Shown here: positions 52,756 to 61,351 of the stretch, in pieces
Layout of the letters: every line of letters starts with the position of its first letter
Position numbering within the stretch: the stretch's first letter is position 1
Origin: Rugamonas aquatica
Lineage (GTDB): Bacteria; Pseudomonadota; Gammaproteobacteria; Burkholderiales; Burkholderiaceae_D
DNA length: 64,000 nucleotides
Reading direction: 5' to 3'
Assembly (NCBI RefSeq): GCF_009380215.1
Contig: NZ_WHUG01000009.1
Coordinates: 62,001 to 126,000 of the forward strand
The notes under the pieces: generated by a model
The model's database searches: none
What the model was told of the DNA's origin: nothing
What the model saw: only the letters and a program-made list of their open reading frames with translations
Translations under genes and position numbers: made by a program

Positions 52756-53112
52756 CTAACCGTGATGAATCGAACTCGCGGCATCGACCACTGCAAAGCG
52801 GTAGACGACGAATGGTCCGCGAGACCTCCCGCTCCAGCGCACGGCGGTGGGAGGATATGGCGCGTCCATGGGAACCACCATCGTTAGCAGGAGCTTGGTG
52901 ATTGCGACTGCAGATTCCAACATGCACACCGCCTTCGGCGTAGACCTAGGCTTATGCTCGCCGGCCGATTCGTCTATCAGCAGATAGACGGGATCGGGTT
53001 CGTGTTTAAAGGCGACGATAGCCGGAGGACAATCCGGAAAAACACAAGCAGCATCCCTGAATGCGTATCCGGCGGCCCGGGCGCCGATCGCGGCATCCAA
53101 CACGAATTTCAC
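52756..53112 (-). CDS. Hypothetical protein
   Basis: A 118-residue protein with a GTG start (VKFVLDAAIGARAAGYAF), GACGGAA upstream. It has a glycine/alanine N-terminus, two cysteines and an ISLLD-like centre. It is followed by the small membrane protein. The two may form a small operon. Not recognised. Confidence 0.45.
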   Translation of the reverse strand: MKFVLDAAIGARAAGYAFRDAACVFPDCPPAIVAFKHEPDPVYLLIDESAGEHKPRSTPKAVCMLESAVAITKLLLTMVVPMDAPYPPTAVRWSGRSRGPFVVYRFAVVDAASSIHHG

Positions 53113-53277
53113 TTCCGTCAGATCCTGCGCTGAGAGCTCATTTTCTTGTGTCGCTATATAGTGCTTTGCCCCCCTCCGCGAGGCTATTACGCCGGTGCCA
53201 AGGCTATGATTTCCTTGGCTACGTTTGGTCCGCAGGAATTATGCGATACCCGCCGGGCGATAGTCCACCACCACGAT

Positions 53278-54219
53278 CTAGCACCCGCGCGGATAGAAAT
53301 ATCCCGCATGGTTTCCATCTCGGTTCAGGACCGGCACCAGCCCGCGGCGGGGCAGGCCATAGCTGGACTGCCCCGCCGAGACGGGTGCCAGCTGAACACG
53401 ATAGTAGTGCAGGGCGCCCCGCTTGAGCCGTCCAACGATTTGATAGGCCGCAGTCGACGGTTGCTCGGGATTTGGCCTGGCCTCGAACCTGCGGATGGCG
53501 GCCGCCATCGCGCGGTCCACTGTCCGGCACTTGTCGGCCGTGGCGCACCAGCGATCGAAGCGGCCAATGTAGGTGGCCAGCCGCTCATAAGAAAAGACTT
53601 CGGCTGCTGACGTCAGGATCCAGAATTCTCCTCGCTTCGTGGCCAAGCGCGACCAGACGCCGCCGGCCCCGACCAGACTGCTGCGATAAGTTGGCAACGC
53701 CAGCGTTTCATAGCTGTATTCTTCGGTGCGCAATTCTTGGCGCGCGCCGTCGCGCGCCACCAGCTCCCAGCGCAGCTGCGCCGCGCAATCGCCCATCTGC
53801 TTTGCACGGATGCAGTCCGGGTCGGTGATCTGGACCATGCCGACCACCCTGCCGTGCGGATGATCAAAGGCCGGCAGCGGCGAGTAGGACACAGCCCGGC
53901 CATCGGCGCGCGACTGAAATGCGTCGCCCTCCACGGGAAACAACTGGGCCGGCGAGACATAGGAAACCAGCGCCGGCCGGGCCGCAGCTGCAGTGGACGA
54001 CGCCAGGGCGGTAGCGGCCATGATCGCCGCCACTGCCACGACTGCATGCCAAGCCCGCTCAGTCCGTCTCCGGGGCCGCGCACGCCGATGCGAGCCGATG
54101 TGCGATGATGTTCCTGGCCATGTCGCACACAAGCTTAATGCAGCCAGCCAAATTCTCGCCTTTTCTGCAGCACACATGTCTTCCCCCCATCCGGCCCGCA
54201 CACGGATACCTCCGGCCAT
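53278..54219 (-). CDS. Secreted protein of about 300 residues
   Basis: A protein with a hydrophobic secretion-type helix (HAVVAVAAIMAATALAS) about residues 58-80 when started at 54219. A start at 54174 is also possible; the exact start is uncertain because the region ahead of the signal is unusually long and basic. The mature part is beta-rich with cysteines CATADKC, and ends RGLVPVLNRDGNHAGYFYPRGC. Likely periplasmic or surface. No family recognised. Confidence 0.5.
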   Translation of the reverse strand: MAGGIRVRAGWGEDMCAAEKARIWLAALSLCATWPGTSSHIGSHRRARPRRRTERAWHAVVAVAAIMAATALASSTAAAARPALVSYVSPAQLFPVEGDAFQSRADGRAVSYSPLPAFDHPHGRVVGMVQITDPDCIRAKQMGDCAAQLRWELVARDGARQELRTEEYSYETLALPTYRSSLVGAGGVWSRLATKRGEFWILTSAAEVFSYERLATYIGRFDRWCATADKCRTVDRAMAAAIRRFEARPNPEQPSTAAYQIVGRLKRGALHYYRVQLAPVSAGQSSYGLPRRGLVPVLNRDGNHAGYFYPRGC

Positions 54220-54702
54220 GTGAGCAAGGTAGCGCGGGCTGACGAGCGGCGCACCTCATTTCCTCTATAATCCTGCGAAAGCGCAAATCCTGCCGTCCCC
54301 GGATGATTCACAGCGCAGCAATCGCCGACATGCAGCCACTGCCAGCCGACGTCCTTCCTTGAATCGAGAGCATTGCACCGCAAATGCAACGCCTGCTAAG
54401 CCAGGCAACGCGCGCTGGCTCCGATCACCCTGTTGCTGGCTCTGCGCCTGAACGCGATAGCATAGCCAACGCCTAAGTAGGACTGGATGGCCGCATCACT
54501 GTAACGCGCCCTCACGCCATGCCTGCGCCCCGCCCGCTTGGTGTTGCCAGCCACCCGGCGGGGTCCAGCGCTCTGGCACGGCACGGTTACGATGCTCTTC
54601 AAACGTCCCGGCCGCGCCATGTACACGCTCATCGAGTCAAGCGACTCCCCTCCTAACCTGTAACGCAGGCTACCTGGTAATAACGGGGATGAGCGACGCC
54701 GG
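54220..54702. other. Intergenic region, no gene seen
   Basis: About 480 bp. Short minus-strand frames lack ribosome sites. It separates the secreted-protein gene from the transposase remnant. Confidence 0.45.
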
Positions 54703-55008
54703 ATGACCGGTGCCTACCCACGTGAACCAGTGATCGACGTGGCATTACGAAGAATTATTTGGCGCTGGCATCTTCAGGATCTAGTCCCATTGAGGGAAAT
54801 CGCCAAGCACCTCGGCATCTCGCGCAACACCGTCCGACGCTACGTACGCGCGGAAACGACCGAGCCGGACTATGGGGACCGCCACTCGGCTAGCGCCATT
54901 GTCCCATACGCCTTCCAGCTCACAGGTTGGCTAAAGAAGGAAAGCCAAACACGCGAAAAACGGCGGGGCCTACACAGCTCCAGGCGAACCTATCGGAATT
55001 GGAGTTAG
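54703..55008 (+). pseudogene. Remnant of an IS21-type transposase (IstA N-terminus)
   Basis: A 101-residue frame whose first 60 residues form the IstA-type DNA-binding region: LREIAKHLGISRNTVRRYVRAE and a DYGDR-type continuation. The catalytic DDE part is absent and the frame decays after about residue 75. It marks the border between the GC-rich region and the AT-rich island that follows, consistent with a past transposition event. Confidence 0.7.
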
Positions 55009-55143
55009 AGGTTTCTTAGTGGCGCGTCGGGGCATTCTCGAGGTTATGGAGAAAGGGATGGACGAGCTGGCCAATTCTGCACGCAAACGAACGTTCGATA
55101 CAACATCACCCTCCGATTCCGGGGTTAAACAACAGCCGGAATA
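54950..55143 (+). pseudogene. Orphan C-terminal protein fragment
   Basis: In a frame different from the transposase remnant, coherent protein sequence runs from NGGAYTAPGEPIGIGVRGF through LEVMEKGMDELANSARKR to a stop at 55143. It has no start and no upstream continuation, so it looks like the tail of a gene whose front was lost when the insertion sequence arrived. The original protein is not recognisable with confidence. Confidence 0.35.
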
Positions 55144-55287
55144 GTTCAATCTTTTATTATTGATAATTAAAGTTAACCTATCGAAAATGAATATAGCTTT
55201 GGCTTCCGATCTGATTACATGCAGCTGACTACATACGTATCTTCAGCAGACGACGGCAGACAGCTCTATATCGAAATTTCGGAATTT

Positions 55288-55941
55288 TCACTCCTCAACC
55301 TTAGAGAATAAACGCCCTATCTCTTGCGTTAGCTGTTGAACGCTATATCCTGGCATTCTTTTTTCGTTAACCATGTCATCAATAGTTAATTCATATGAAA
55401 CATCATTCTTAATCCACATAAATTTCCACAACACTTTCTTCTCACTGTCATTAGAAGCGAGCGAGCAAATTGCAGGAATTTTATTGATATATTGATTGAA
55501 ATTTTCTTTAAGCAAGATCATGCTTGCCCCGTCTTTTTTAAAATGCCAAATGGTCAGCGTCGCGGTGGCATCATGCAATTTACCAAATACCAACGTTTTT
55601 CTCAAATTACTTTCTTCGATGCTTCCCAATAATGCGTCCCCAAGAAAGACGAATTCGCGATCGCTTCTGGACGACTTTAGGTCACGCTGGATGTTGATAT
55701 CAGATAATTGTTCTAAATAATCGGCAGATACATTTACATTATTGCAATTTACTTTGCTTGAAAAAGCTCCCTGAGCTAAAAACTCGCGCTGCTCCCCGGA
55801 CAAGGATTTTTTCGATCTAACCTCGTAGCCAGGCTCACGATTTGAAGGAAACAGAGATTTTAGACCATTTGGAGTTTCCTGCGAAAATACGAGAGAAGGA
55901 ATACTTATTAATAGATAGAAGGGTAAAAAATATTTCTTCAT
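55288..55941 (-). CDS. Secreted protein in the AT-rich island
   Basis: A 217-residue protein with a Sec signal (MKKYFLPFYLLISIPSLVFSQ). The mature part is hydrophilic and lysine/serine-rich with no obvious motif. Base composition is strikingly AT-rich compared with neighbours, so it is probably a recent acquisition. It follows another secreted-protein gene by 25 bp. Confidence 0.65.
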   Translation of the reverse strand: MKKYFLPFYLLISIPSLVFSQETPNGLKSLFPSNREPGYEVRSKKSLSGEQREFLAQGAFSSKVNCNNVNVSADYLEQLSDINIQRDLKSSRSDREFVFLGDALLGSIEESNLRKTLVFGKLHDATATLTIWHFKKDGASMILLKENFNQYINKIPAICSLASNDSEKKVLWKFMWIKNDVSYELTIDDMVNEKRMPGYSVQQLTQEIGRLFSKVEE

Positions 55942-55965
55942 TCGAGCACCTTTTGTGTTTAATAC

Positions 55966-56580
55966 TTATCTATCAAAGAAGCCAAATCCCAGATTTGGTA
56001 TATTGCAATCATTGGCACGTGTTTCTTTAAGTCTTACAGTCACTTGTGTCGCTGGGTCAAAATAGAAATGCTCACCCATGACTACAAACTTTTGGAAACC
56101 AAAACGAACTTCCTCTACTATGCCGGGATTCCCCGCACGAGCGCTATAAAGATCGCCGCGATTAGCATAATAGGGAGAGAAATCTGGGTTAAGTTTCAGC
56201 GCTTGTGAAACTGTCTCGGCAGTCCATTTTTCGCTAACATAAGTAGTATAGTGTATCCAATTATGATACCATGGGGATTCTATGTAATCCATATAGCCAT
56301 ACACTGAGGAATCAGCGTACAAATAATATTTTGCTCGGCCATAGTCAGTTGTCAAAGATTCCAGTATCCAATATTTATTTTGAATATCATTGGATTTTCC
56401 GGGCAGGCTGAGAACCCAGTCATCAGCCCCGACGGCTTTGAAAAATCTTACGGCTAAATTTTTCATTCCTGTTGGGATTTGAGAAAACTGGCATGCGCGG
56501 CTAACTGCCCCTAGGGCAAGAACGTCTCCGCAAGGAATCAATAAAGCCGCTATGGAAATAATGAGATTTAATTTCTTCAC
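55966..56580 (-). CDS. Secreted protein in the AT-rich island
   Basis: A 204-residue protein with a Sec signal (MKKLNLIISIAALLIPCGDVLA). The mature region is tyrosine- and tryptophan-rich (YYLYADSSVYGYMDYIE; SPWYHNWIHYTTYVSEKW), typical of a carbohydrate- or surface-binding beta protein. It lies between the lectin-like gene and the third secreted gene, same strand. Family unknown. Confidence 0.65.
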   Translation of the reverse strand: MKKLNLIISIAALLIPCGDVLALGAVSRACQFSQIPTGMKNLAVRFFKAVGADDWVLSLPGKSNDIQNKYWILESLTTDYGRAKYYLYADSSVYGYMDYIESPWYHNWIHYTTYVSEKWTAETVSQALKLNPDFSPYYANRGDLYSARAGNPGIVEEVRFGFQKFVVMGEHFYFDPATQVTVRLKETRANDCNIPNLGFGFFDR

Positions 56581-56596
56581 TATATTTTCCTCGGTG

Positions 56597-57154
56597 TTAA
56601 TATCGTGGATACATATTGTTATTTGCCGAATTATCTACGTCTGGTCTATAGGGGAGTATTGGCTTCCCTTGAGGAGGTGGGCCAGGTGGTTGCAGAGTTT
56701 CGATATTAGTAGTAGATGCAGGATCAAAATCTTGGCCAATTCCCCAAACACTGAATGTCATGCTACCTGAACTATTTGTGCTTATAATGCTAAGGTCACC
56801 GTAATTATCGATATACAAATATGGTGGCCACTGCGCAACACCGGCAGTTCCGCTAGACCAGATGGCATTATCTGGATTCGTTGTATTCCCAACGTATTCA
56901 ACGAAATTTCCGTCCGTCTGCATTATGGCAAAAGTTCCATGCTTAGCCATTCTGTACCTCACTGTTCCTCCTTTTCGGTACATTACCAAGCTGCCATCGC
57001 CTTGCATAATTAATGTGTAGTTTCCGTTTTCAGAAGTGATTGACTGCTCAGCCAATAACATTTCACCTGAAGCCAATTTATTTTTCGCGTAGCATGTTTG
57101 CTGCAATAGAAGGGAAATAGAACCAAGAAAGGCTATAATCAGGATGTTTTTCAT
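56597..57154 (-). CDS. Bulb-type (GNA-like) lectin-domain secreted protein
   Basis: A 185-residue protein with a Sec signal (MKNILIIAFLGSISLLLQQ). Residues ~35-140 show the three beta-prism repeats of B-lectins: LIMQGDGSLVMY, AIMQTDGNFVEY and YIDNYGDLSII, i.e. variants of the mannose-binding QxDxNxVxY motif. The polar residues are partly replaced (glycine or tyrosine at some sites), so sugar binding may differ. A proline-rich C-terminus follows. Single-domain B-lectins of bacteria include lectin-like bacteriocins and adhesins; which applies here is not known. Confidence 0.72.
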   Translation of the reverse strand: MKNILIIAFLGSISLLLQQTCYAKNKLASGEMLLAEQSITSENGNYTLIMQGDGSLVMYRKGGTVRYRMAKHGTFAIMQTDGNFVEYVGNTTNPDNAIWSSGTAGVAQWPPYLYIDNYGDLSIISTNSSGSMTFSVWGIGQDFDPASTTNIETLQPPGPPPQGKPILPYRPDVDNSANNNMYPRY

Positions 57155-57518
57155 TAGATTGTTTCCATTTGGCATTAAAAATAATAATTTTAAAACCTGT
57201 AAGCACTAAGATAATTGTATCAGTAATTTCAAATTTTTCTACCAAAATTGACAACATTTTTTATGCGGCGCTTAGTTTCGGCGTTGTCGTCGCAGTAGCA
57301 GTCGGGGTACTGAAACCATACGAATTGACATCCATGGCCCGGCGCTAGGTGGGCTGCTGCGGCTACTTCTCGTTCAGGCCAAACTACGCGTCGCTAGGCA
57401 TCAACGGTACCTTGTACCCCCATGCACTCCGGGACGCTGGGCACCAAGGGCTGGGCCGTATGGCGGCTCGTAGCCTCCTTTGATGACCAGGGCTTATCGC
57501 GCCCGGTCCGTTGCCCGC
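57155..57518. other. Gap between the AT-rich island and the STAND gene
   Basis: About 360 bp; composition switches from AT-rich to GC-rich near 57260. Short open frames on the plus strand are shadows. This should contain the promoter for the lectin-led operon (minus strand). Confidence 0.4.
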
Positions 57519-60500
57519 CTACTCGTAGCGCCCTCCAGCAAGCCGCTTATCGGCATCTTGCTGCGCCAGTTCAATCGCAGCTGCGCGCATCTCGGACTGC
57601 AGCCCGCGCACCACGGCGCGGAATCGGTCGTCGTGAAGCTCCAGAAGCGGATCGAGCGCGTCGGCGTTTGCCTCCAACTGGACGGAGTAGGATCCTTCCC
57701 ACTTCGGCCGCCAGAATCCGTTTTCAACCACGCCCAGCAAGCCGGCCGGATCAACGCTTCGTTCGAACAACGCCAAGGTCAGCGGGGTGAGCACCGCCCG
57801 TGCCGACGCCGGTTCCGGTTCCAGCAACGGGGATATTTGCAGCATGTATCTGCTGCGTGGTTCGAGGTCCGTGCCGCACCAGTCCAGCACCAGGTCACGG
57901 TCCAGCGCGACCGCGGCGCCGCCCTCGTCCGGCTCACATTGGAAGACGTTCGCCGCCCCTTCCAGAGGCCCGTCCGGCCCCATCATCGCGTCCAGTAGCG
58001 CACGTGGCTGCAGTTCCACCAAGATTGCAAGCAGTTGCTGGTGCGCGCCGACCCTACCTGGCTTGTTCCCGGCGGCGGACCGAAGGCGGTGCGCCAAGTC
58101 GGCGCCGATCTGCGCTCCATCCGCGCCCGCCAGGACGCAAGCGGCCACCCCGGCTACGAGATGATCCAGCGAGTCGTCCTGTTTGTTGAAGTCGGCACGG
58201 TCCAGCACCATCACCGCGGACTTCTCGTACACCGCCCGCCGGGCCGCCGCCGGCGTAGCGCTGTCTCTGTCCCATTGCAACAGGATGTGCAAGGCGGTCG
58301 TATAACCGTCCTCACGGTCCGCGATCGCGCGCAGCAGGTCCTGCAAATCGCCGTCGTCCGCAGCGCCGACATCCAGCGCTTTTCCCAGCACTACAAAGTC
58401 CTTGACGGAACCGCGCCGGTTCAACAGGCAGCGATGCAGCCGAGCGATGCCGTCGCGATCAAACCCGATTGCACGCTGCAGCGCGGGAAACACCATGCGC
58501 AGCACAGGGTCCTCCAATGCCGCCTCGAGCAGCTGCACTGCCAGCAGTGGGTCCAACTGGTTCAGTTGTCCCAGAAACCCGCTCAGCAACCCCTGCTGCA
58601 GGCGTGCGCCCTCCACTTCGCGGCTGGCCGCCACCAATTCTTGCCAGATGACCTCCGGATCGTTGGCCGTGGCCAGTCCCCGGCCCAGCGCCGAGACACG
58701 TCCGCCGCTGCAAAGCAGGTCAGGCCACATCGATTGCCGGAGCCCTTCCTCCCCGGCCAGCCTGGTGCCGATGGCCGTTGCGGCATCATCTGACCGACGC
58801 TCCCGTTCTTCGTAGCTCTCTCCCGGCACAAGGGAGGAGCAGGCCGCCGGAAAGGAACTTGTCGTGGTCAGGACCTCGGCGACCAGGTCCGTCGGCGCCA
58901 GTTGCGCTTGCAACGCATCCAGCACGGCCACGTCGCCGACCGGCCAATCGCCGACGGCGCGCGGCCTGGCAACCTGCAGAAGACTCCAACCCTGCAGCCA
59001 GAAACCGGCGCTGGCGATCCGTCCCATCGCCGCCAACGCGATCGCGCGCGTTACCGGATCGAAAATCAGCGGAGCTATCGAATCTGCTAATACGGCTTTC
59101 GCGCGGGCGCCACGGGCGCCCGGCGCCAAGGCCTGCTTTGTCAGGACTGCGATTGCCTGGTTGAGCCAATCCAGCGCCTGCGCATCGCTTGCCGGGGCAG
59201 TCCCGCCACCGGGCTCCGCATCGCTGGACCAATGCGCGCGCCCCTTGAGGCCCCGCCACAAGATATGCTCCAGCGCATCGAGTCCCAACTGCTGCAAGGT
59301 CTCGGAGGACGCCGCAAGCCACCCTTCGACCAACGCAAGTCGCCGCGCCCACGACGCCATGGTGCCAGGATTGTGAATGCTAAAACGACACACGATAATG
59401 GTATGCGCGGGACGCGCCGTCATCTCGGATGGGTCCTGCAGCAGGTGCTCCACCAGCAGGGCCATCCCGCGTTCGAACCGGGTGGCATCGAATGCCAACG
59501 CCGGCACCAGACCCAGGTATTCGCCAAGCATGCCTGCGCCGCCCCGCTCCAGCGCGGCCAACGCCAACGCTTGGGCGGAAGGCGCCAGGTATTTAAACAT
59601 CATGCGCTGCTCGTCGTCATGGGTCGCGACGTCCTCCAGCCGGCCCCCCGAACACAGCCACTTGGCCGCCAGATCCACGGTATACCGGTGGGTTGGAAGG
59701 TGAGACAGACGGCGACAGAACGAACGCAGCAAGCGCGGCGGCGCGGAACCGAGCAAGACTTTTTCCAAATGTTGTGACGGAATCGCTTGCAGTGCTTCTT
59801 CGGCCAGGCGGTTGGCCAGCGCAGGGGGCAGCAAGGCGCGCCATTGACTGCGCACCTGGACCAGATCACGCGCCACCAGTTCATTGACACATAGTGCCAT
59901 CTTCAAGGCGTCCAGTCCGACCAGGCTGCCCAGCAACGGAAGCTCAGCCAGGTCGCTGTCGAACGCTACGCCGTCGAAGGAATACACCAGCGCGCAGGCG
60001 CGCGCAGCCGCAAGCAGATCGCTGTCGGGCAAGTGCCGCTGCCAGAACAGACGGTGGAACAGGTCTGCATCACTCCAGCCTACCAGACTGTCCCCTTCAC
60101 GCACGGTGCCTGCCAGTGCCAGGGCGAGCCGCGCATTGCCGCCTGCCTTATCCGCAATCAAACCCCGGTTGGCGGCACTGAGGATAGGATACCGGGCCTC
60201 CAGCAAATCCGCGATCAGAAAGTTCGAGCCGCCGTCCATTTCAACCACGTCTGTCCGTTCGGGCTGGTCGTCCCGCACATCGTACTCCACCGTGATCACG
60301 CTCAAGGTACTGCCGTCCGCGCTGCACAAGCGCACCAGTTCACGGTGGACGTCCGGCAGGCAGTTATCGACCACCAGCACAGCGCGCGTTTTAAGCGCGA
60401 TCAATTCGGTGGCCATGGTGGCAGGATGCGGTTGCGTGACGCTGCCGAAGTCGGTGTAGACCGCCCAAGACTCCGGCAGGCTGCAGCTGCCGACTCGCGC

Positions 60501-61259
60501 GTCAAACAGGGCCTGCACCAGGCTGGTCTTGCCGACGCCCGACAGCCCAACCAACCGCAGAGCCGCGCCAGGCTGGGATAGCTTTGCACGCATCGCTTGC
60601 AGGGCGGCCACAATGCCGACGGCACCGCTGCCGGCGCCTACGCGCAGCCGCGCACTCGGGTCGACCAGGTAGCATCCGTCTGCCGGACTGACCGGGTAAC
60701 TCCACGACGTGTAGCCCTTCCAACCGGGGCAGCTGCGGCCGCATCGCTCCCTGACCCACAGTACTTCGCCAGGGTGGTCGCCCACCCAGGTCGCCATGCG
60801 CTTGCTATCGTAGAAGTCGACATTCAACTTGCCGCGATGTCTGTTACCTGCCAGGGCGGCGCGCATTGCGGCGCGGCGATTGGCGAGCATCGTATCGGTC
60901 GTCGAATCGCCGCTGCTGACGATGACGTACGTGCCGCCCGCCTTGGCGAGCGCCGCAATCGACTCGCGCAGCTTGTCATCCGGTCGCATCTCCTTGATGA
61001 TGTCCGCCGGGCCCATTGTCGGCTTTCTCACCTGGAAGCCGATATCGCTGCCCGCGAATGCCGTTAGCGGCTGCGCCCCGGCCGGAAGGGTGACGCGCAC
61101 GTCGATGCCGCCGTCGGCGGCATCCTGGTCGCCGCCAAAGGTCGCAGCGTGGCTGGACTGCTGGTGCTGACGCAATTCGGCGATACACAACCGCCCCACC
61201 AGCTCACGCAAGTCGCTGTCATTCAGCTTGGCGATATCTTCGCCGGTCACTTCGAACAT
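57519..61259 (-). CDS. Avs-like STAND NTPase with Mrr-type N-terminal domain
   Basis: A 1246-residue protein. The N-terminus (~residues 1-160) resembles a restriction-endonuclease-like Mrr domain: DGGIDVRV with Asp53 and GFQVRKP (Gln76-Val-Arg), then YVIVSSGDST. Relatives have QVK, so the catalytic lysine is arginine here. Residues ~200-420 form a STAND-type NTPase with Walker A GLSGVGKTS (238-246) and Walker B VLVVDNC. The last ~800 residues are helical repeats without recognised motif, as in phage-sensing Avs proteins. It sits 93 bp downstream of an integrase gene. Anti-phage defence by nuclease activation is the leading hypothesis. Confidence 0.72.
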   Translation of the reverse strand: MFEVTGEDIAKLNDSDLRELVGRLCIAELRQHQQSSHAATFGGDQDAADGGIDVRVTLPAGAQPLTAFAGSDIGFQVRKPTMGPADIIKEMRPDDKLRESIAALAKAGGTYVIVSSGDSTTDTMLANRRAAMRAALAGNRHRGKLNVDFYDSKRMATWVGDHPGEVLWVRERCGRSCPGWKGYTSWSYPVSPADGCYLVDPSARLRVGAGSGAVGIVAALQAMRAKLSQPGAALRLVGLSGVGKTSLVQALFDARVGSCSLPESWAVYTDFGSVTQPHPATMATELIALKTRAVLVVDNCLPDVHRELVRLCSADGSTLSVITVEYDVRDDQPERTDVVEMDGGSNFLIADLLEARYPILSAANRGLIADKAGGNARLALALAGTVREGDSLVGWSDADLFHRLFWQRHLPDSDLLAAARACALVYSFDGVAFDSDLAELPLLGSLVGLDALKMALCVNELVARDLVQVRSQWRALLPPALANRLAEEALQAIPSQHLEKVLLGSAPPRLLRSFCRRLSHLPTHRYTVDLAAKWLCSGGRLEDVATHDDEQRMMFKYLAPSAQALALAALERGGAGMLGEYLGLVPALAFDATRFERGMALLVEHLLQDPSEMTARPAHTIIVCRFSIHNPGTMASWARRLALVEGWLAASSETLQQLGLDALEHILWRGLKGRAHWSSDAEPGGGTAPASDAQALDWLNQAIAVLTKQALAPGARGARAKAVLADSIAPLIFDPVTRAIALAAMGRIASAGFWLQGWSLLQVARPRAVGDWPVGDVAVLDALQAQLAPTDLVAEVLTTTSSFPAACSSLVPGESYEERERRSDDAATAIGTRLAGEEGLRQSMWPDLLCSGGRVSALGRGLATANDPEVIWQELVAASREVEGARLQQGLLSGFLGQLNQLDPLLAVQLLEAALEDPVLRMVFPALQRAIGFDRDGIARLHRCLLNRRGSVKDFVVLGKALDVGAADDGDLQDLLRAIADREDGYTTALHILLQWDRDSATPAAARRAVYEKSAVMVLDRADFNKQDDSLDHLVAGVAACVLAGADGAQIGADLAHRLRSAAGNKPGRVGAHQQLLAILVELQPRALLDAMMGPDGPLEGAANVFQCEPDEGGAAVALDRDLVLDWCGTDLEPRSRYMLQISPLLEPEPASARAVLTPLTLALFERSVDPAGLLGVVENGFWRPKWEGSYSVQLEANADALDPLLELHDDRFRAVVRGLQSEMRAAAIELAQQDADKRLAGGRYE

Positions 61260-61351
61260 GGCTTCCTTTCACAGTTGGTCCGCGGCGGGGAATCCGGTTA
61301 CCCCGGCCCGGCGCCGCTTGCAACGCCGCGCGGTGGCCGGCGTCGCCGGAT

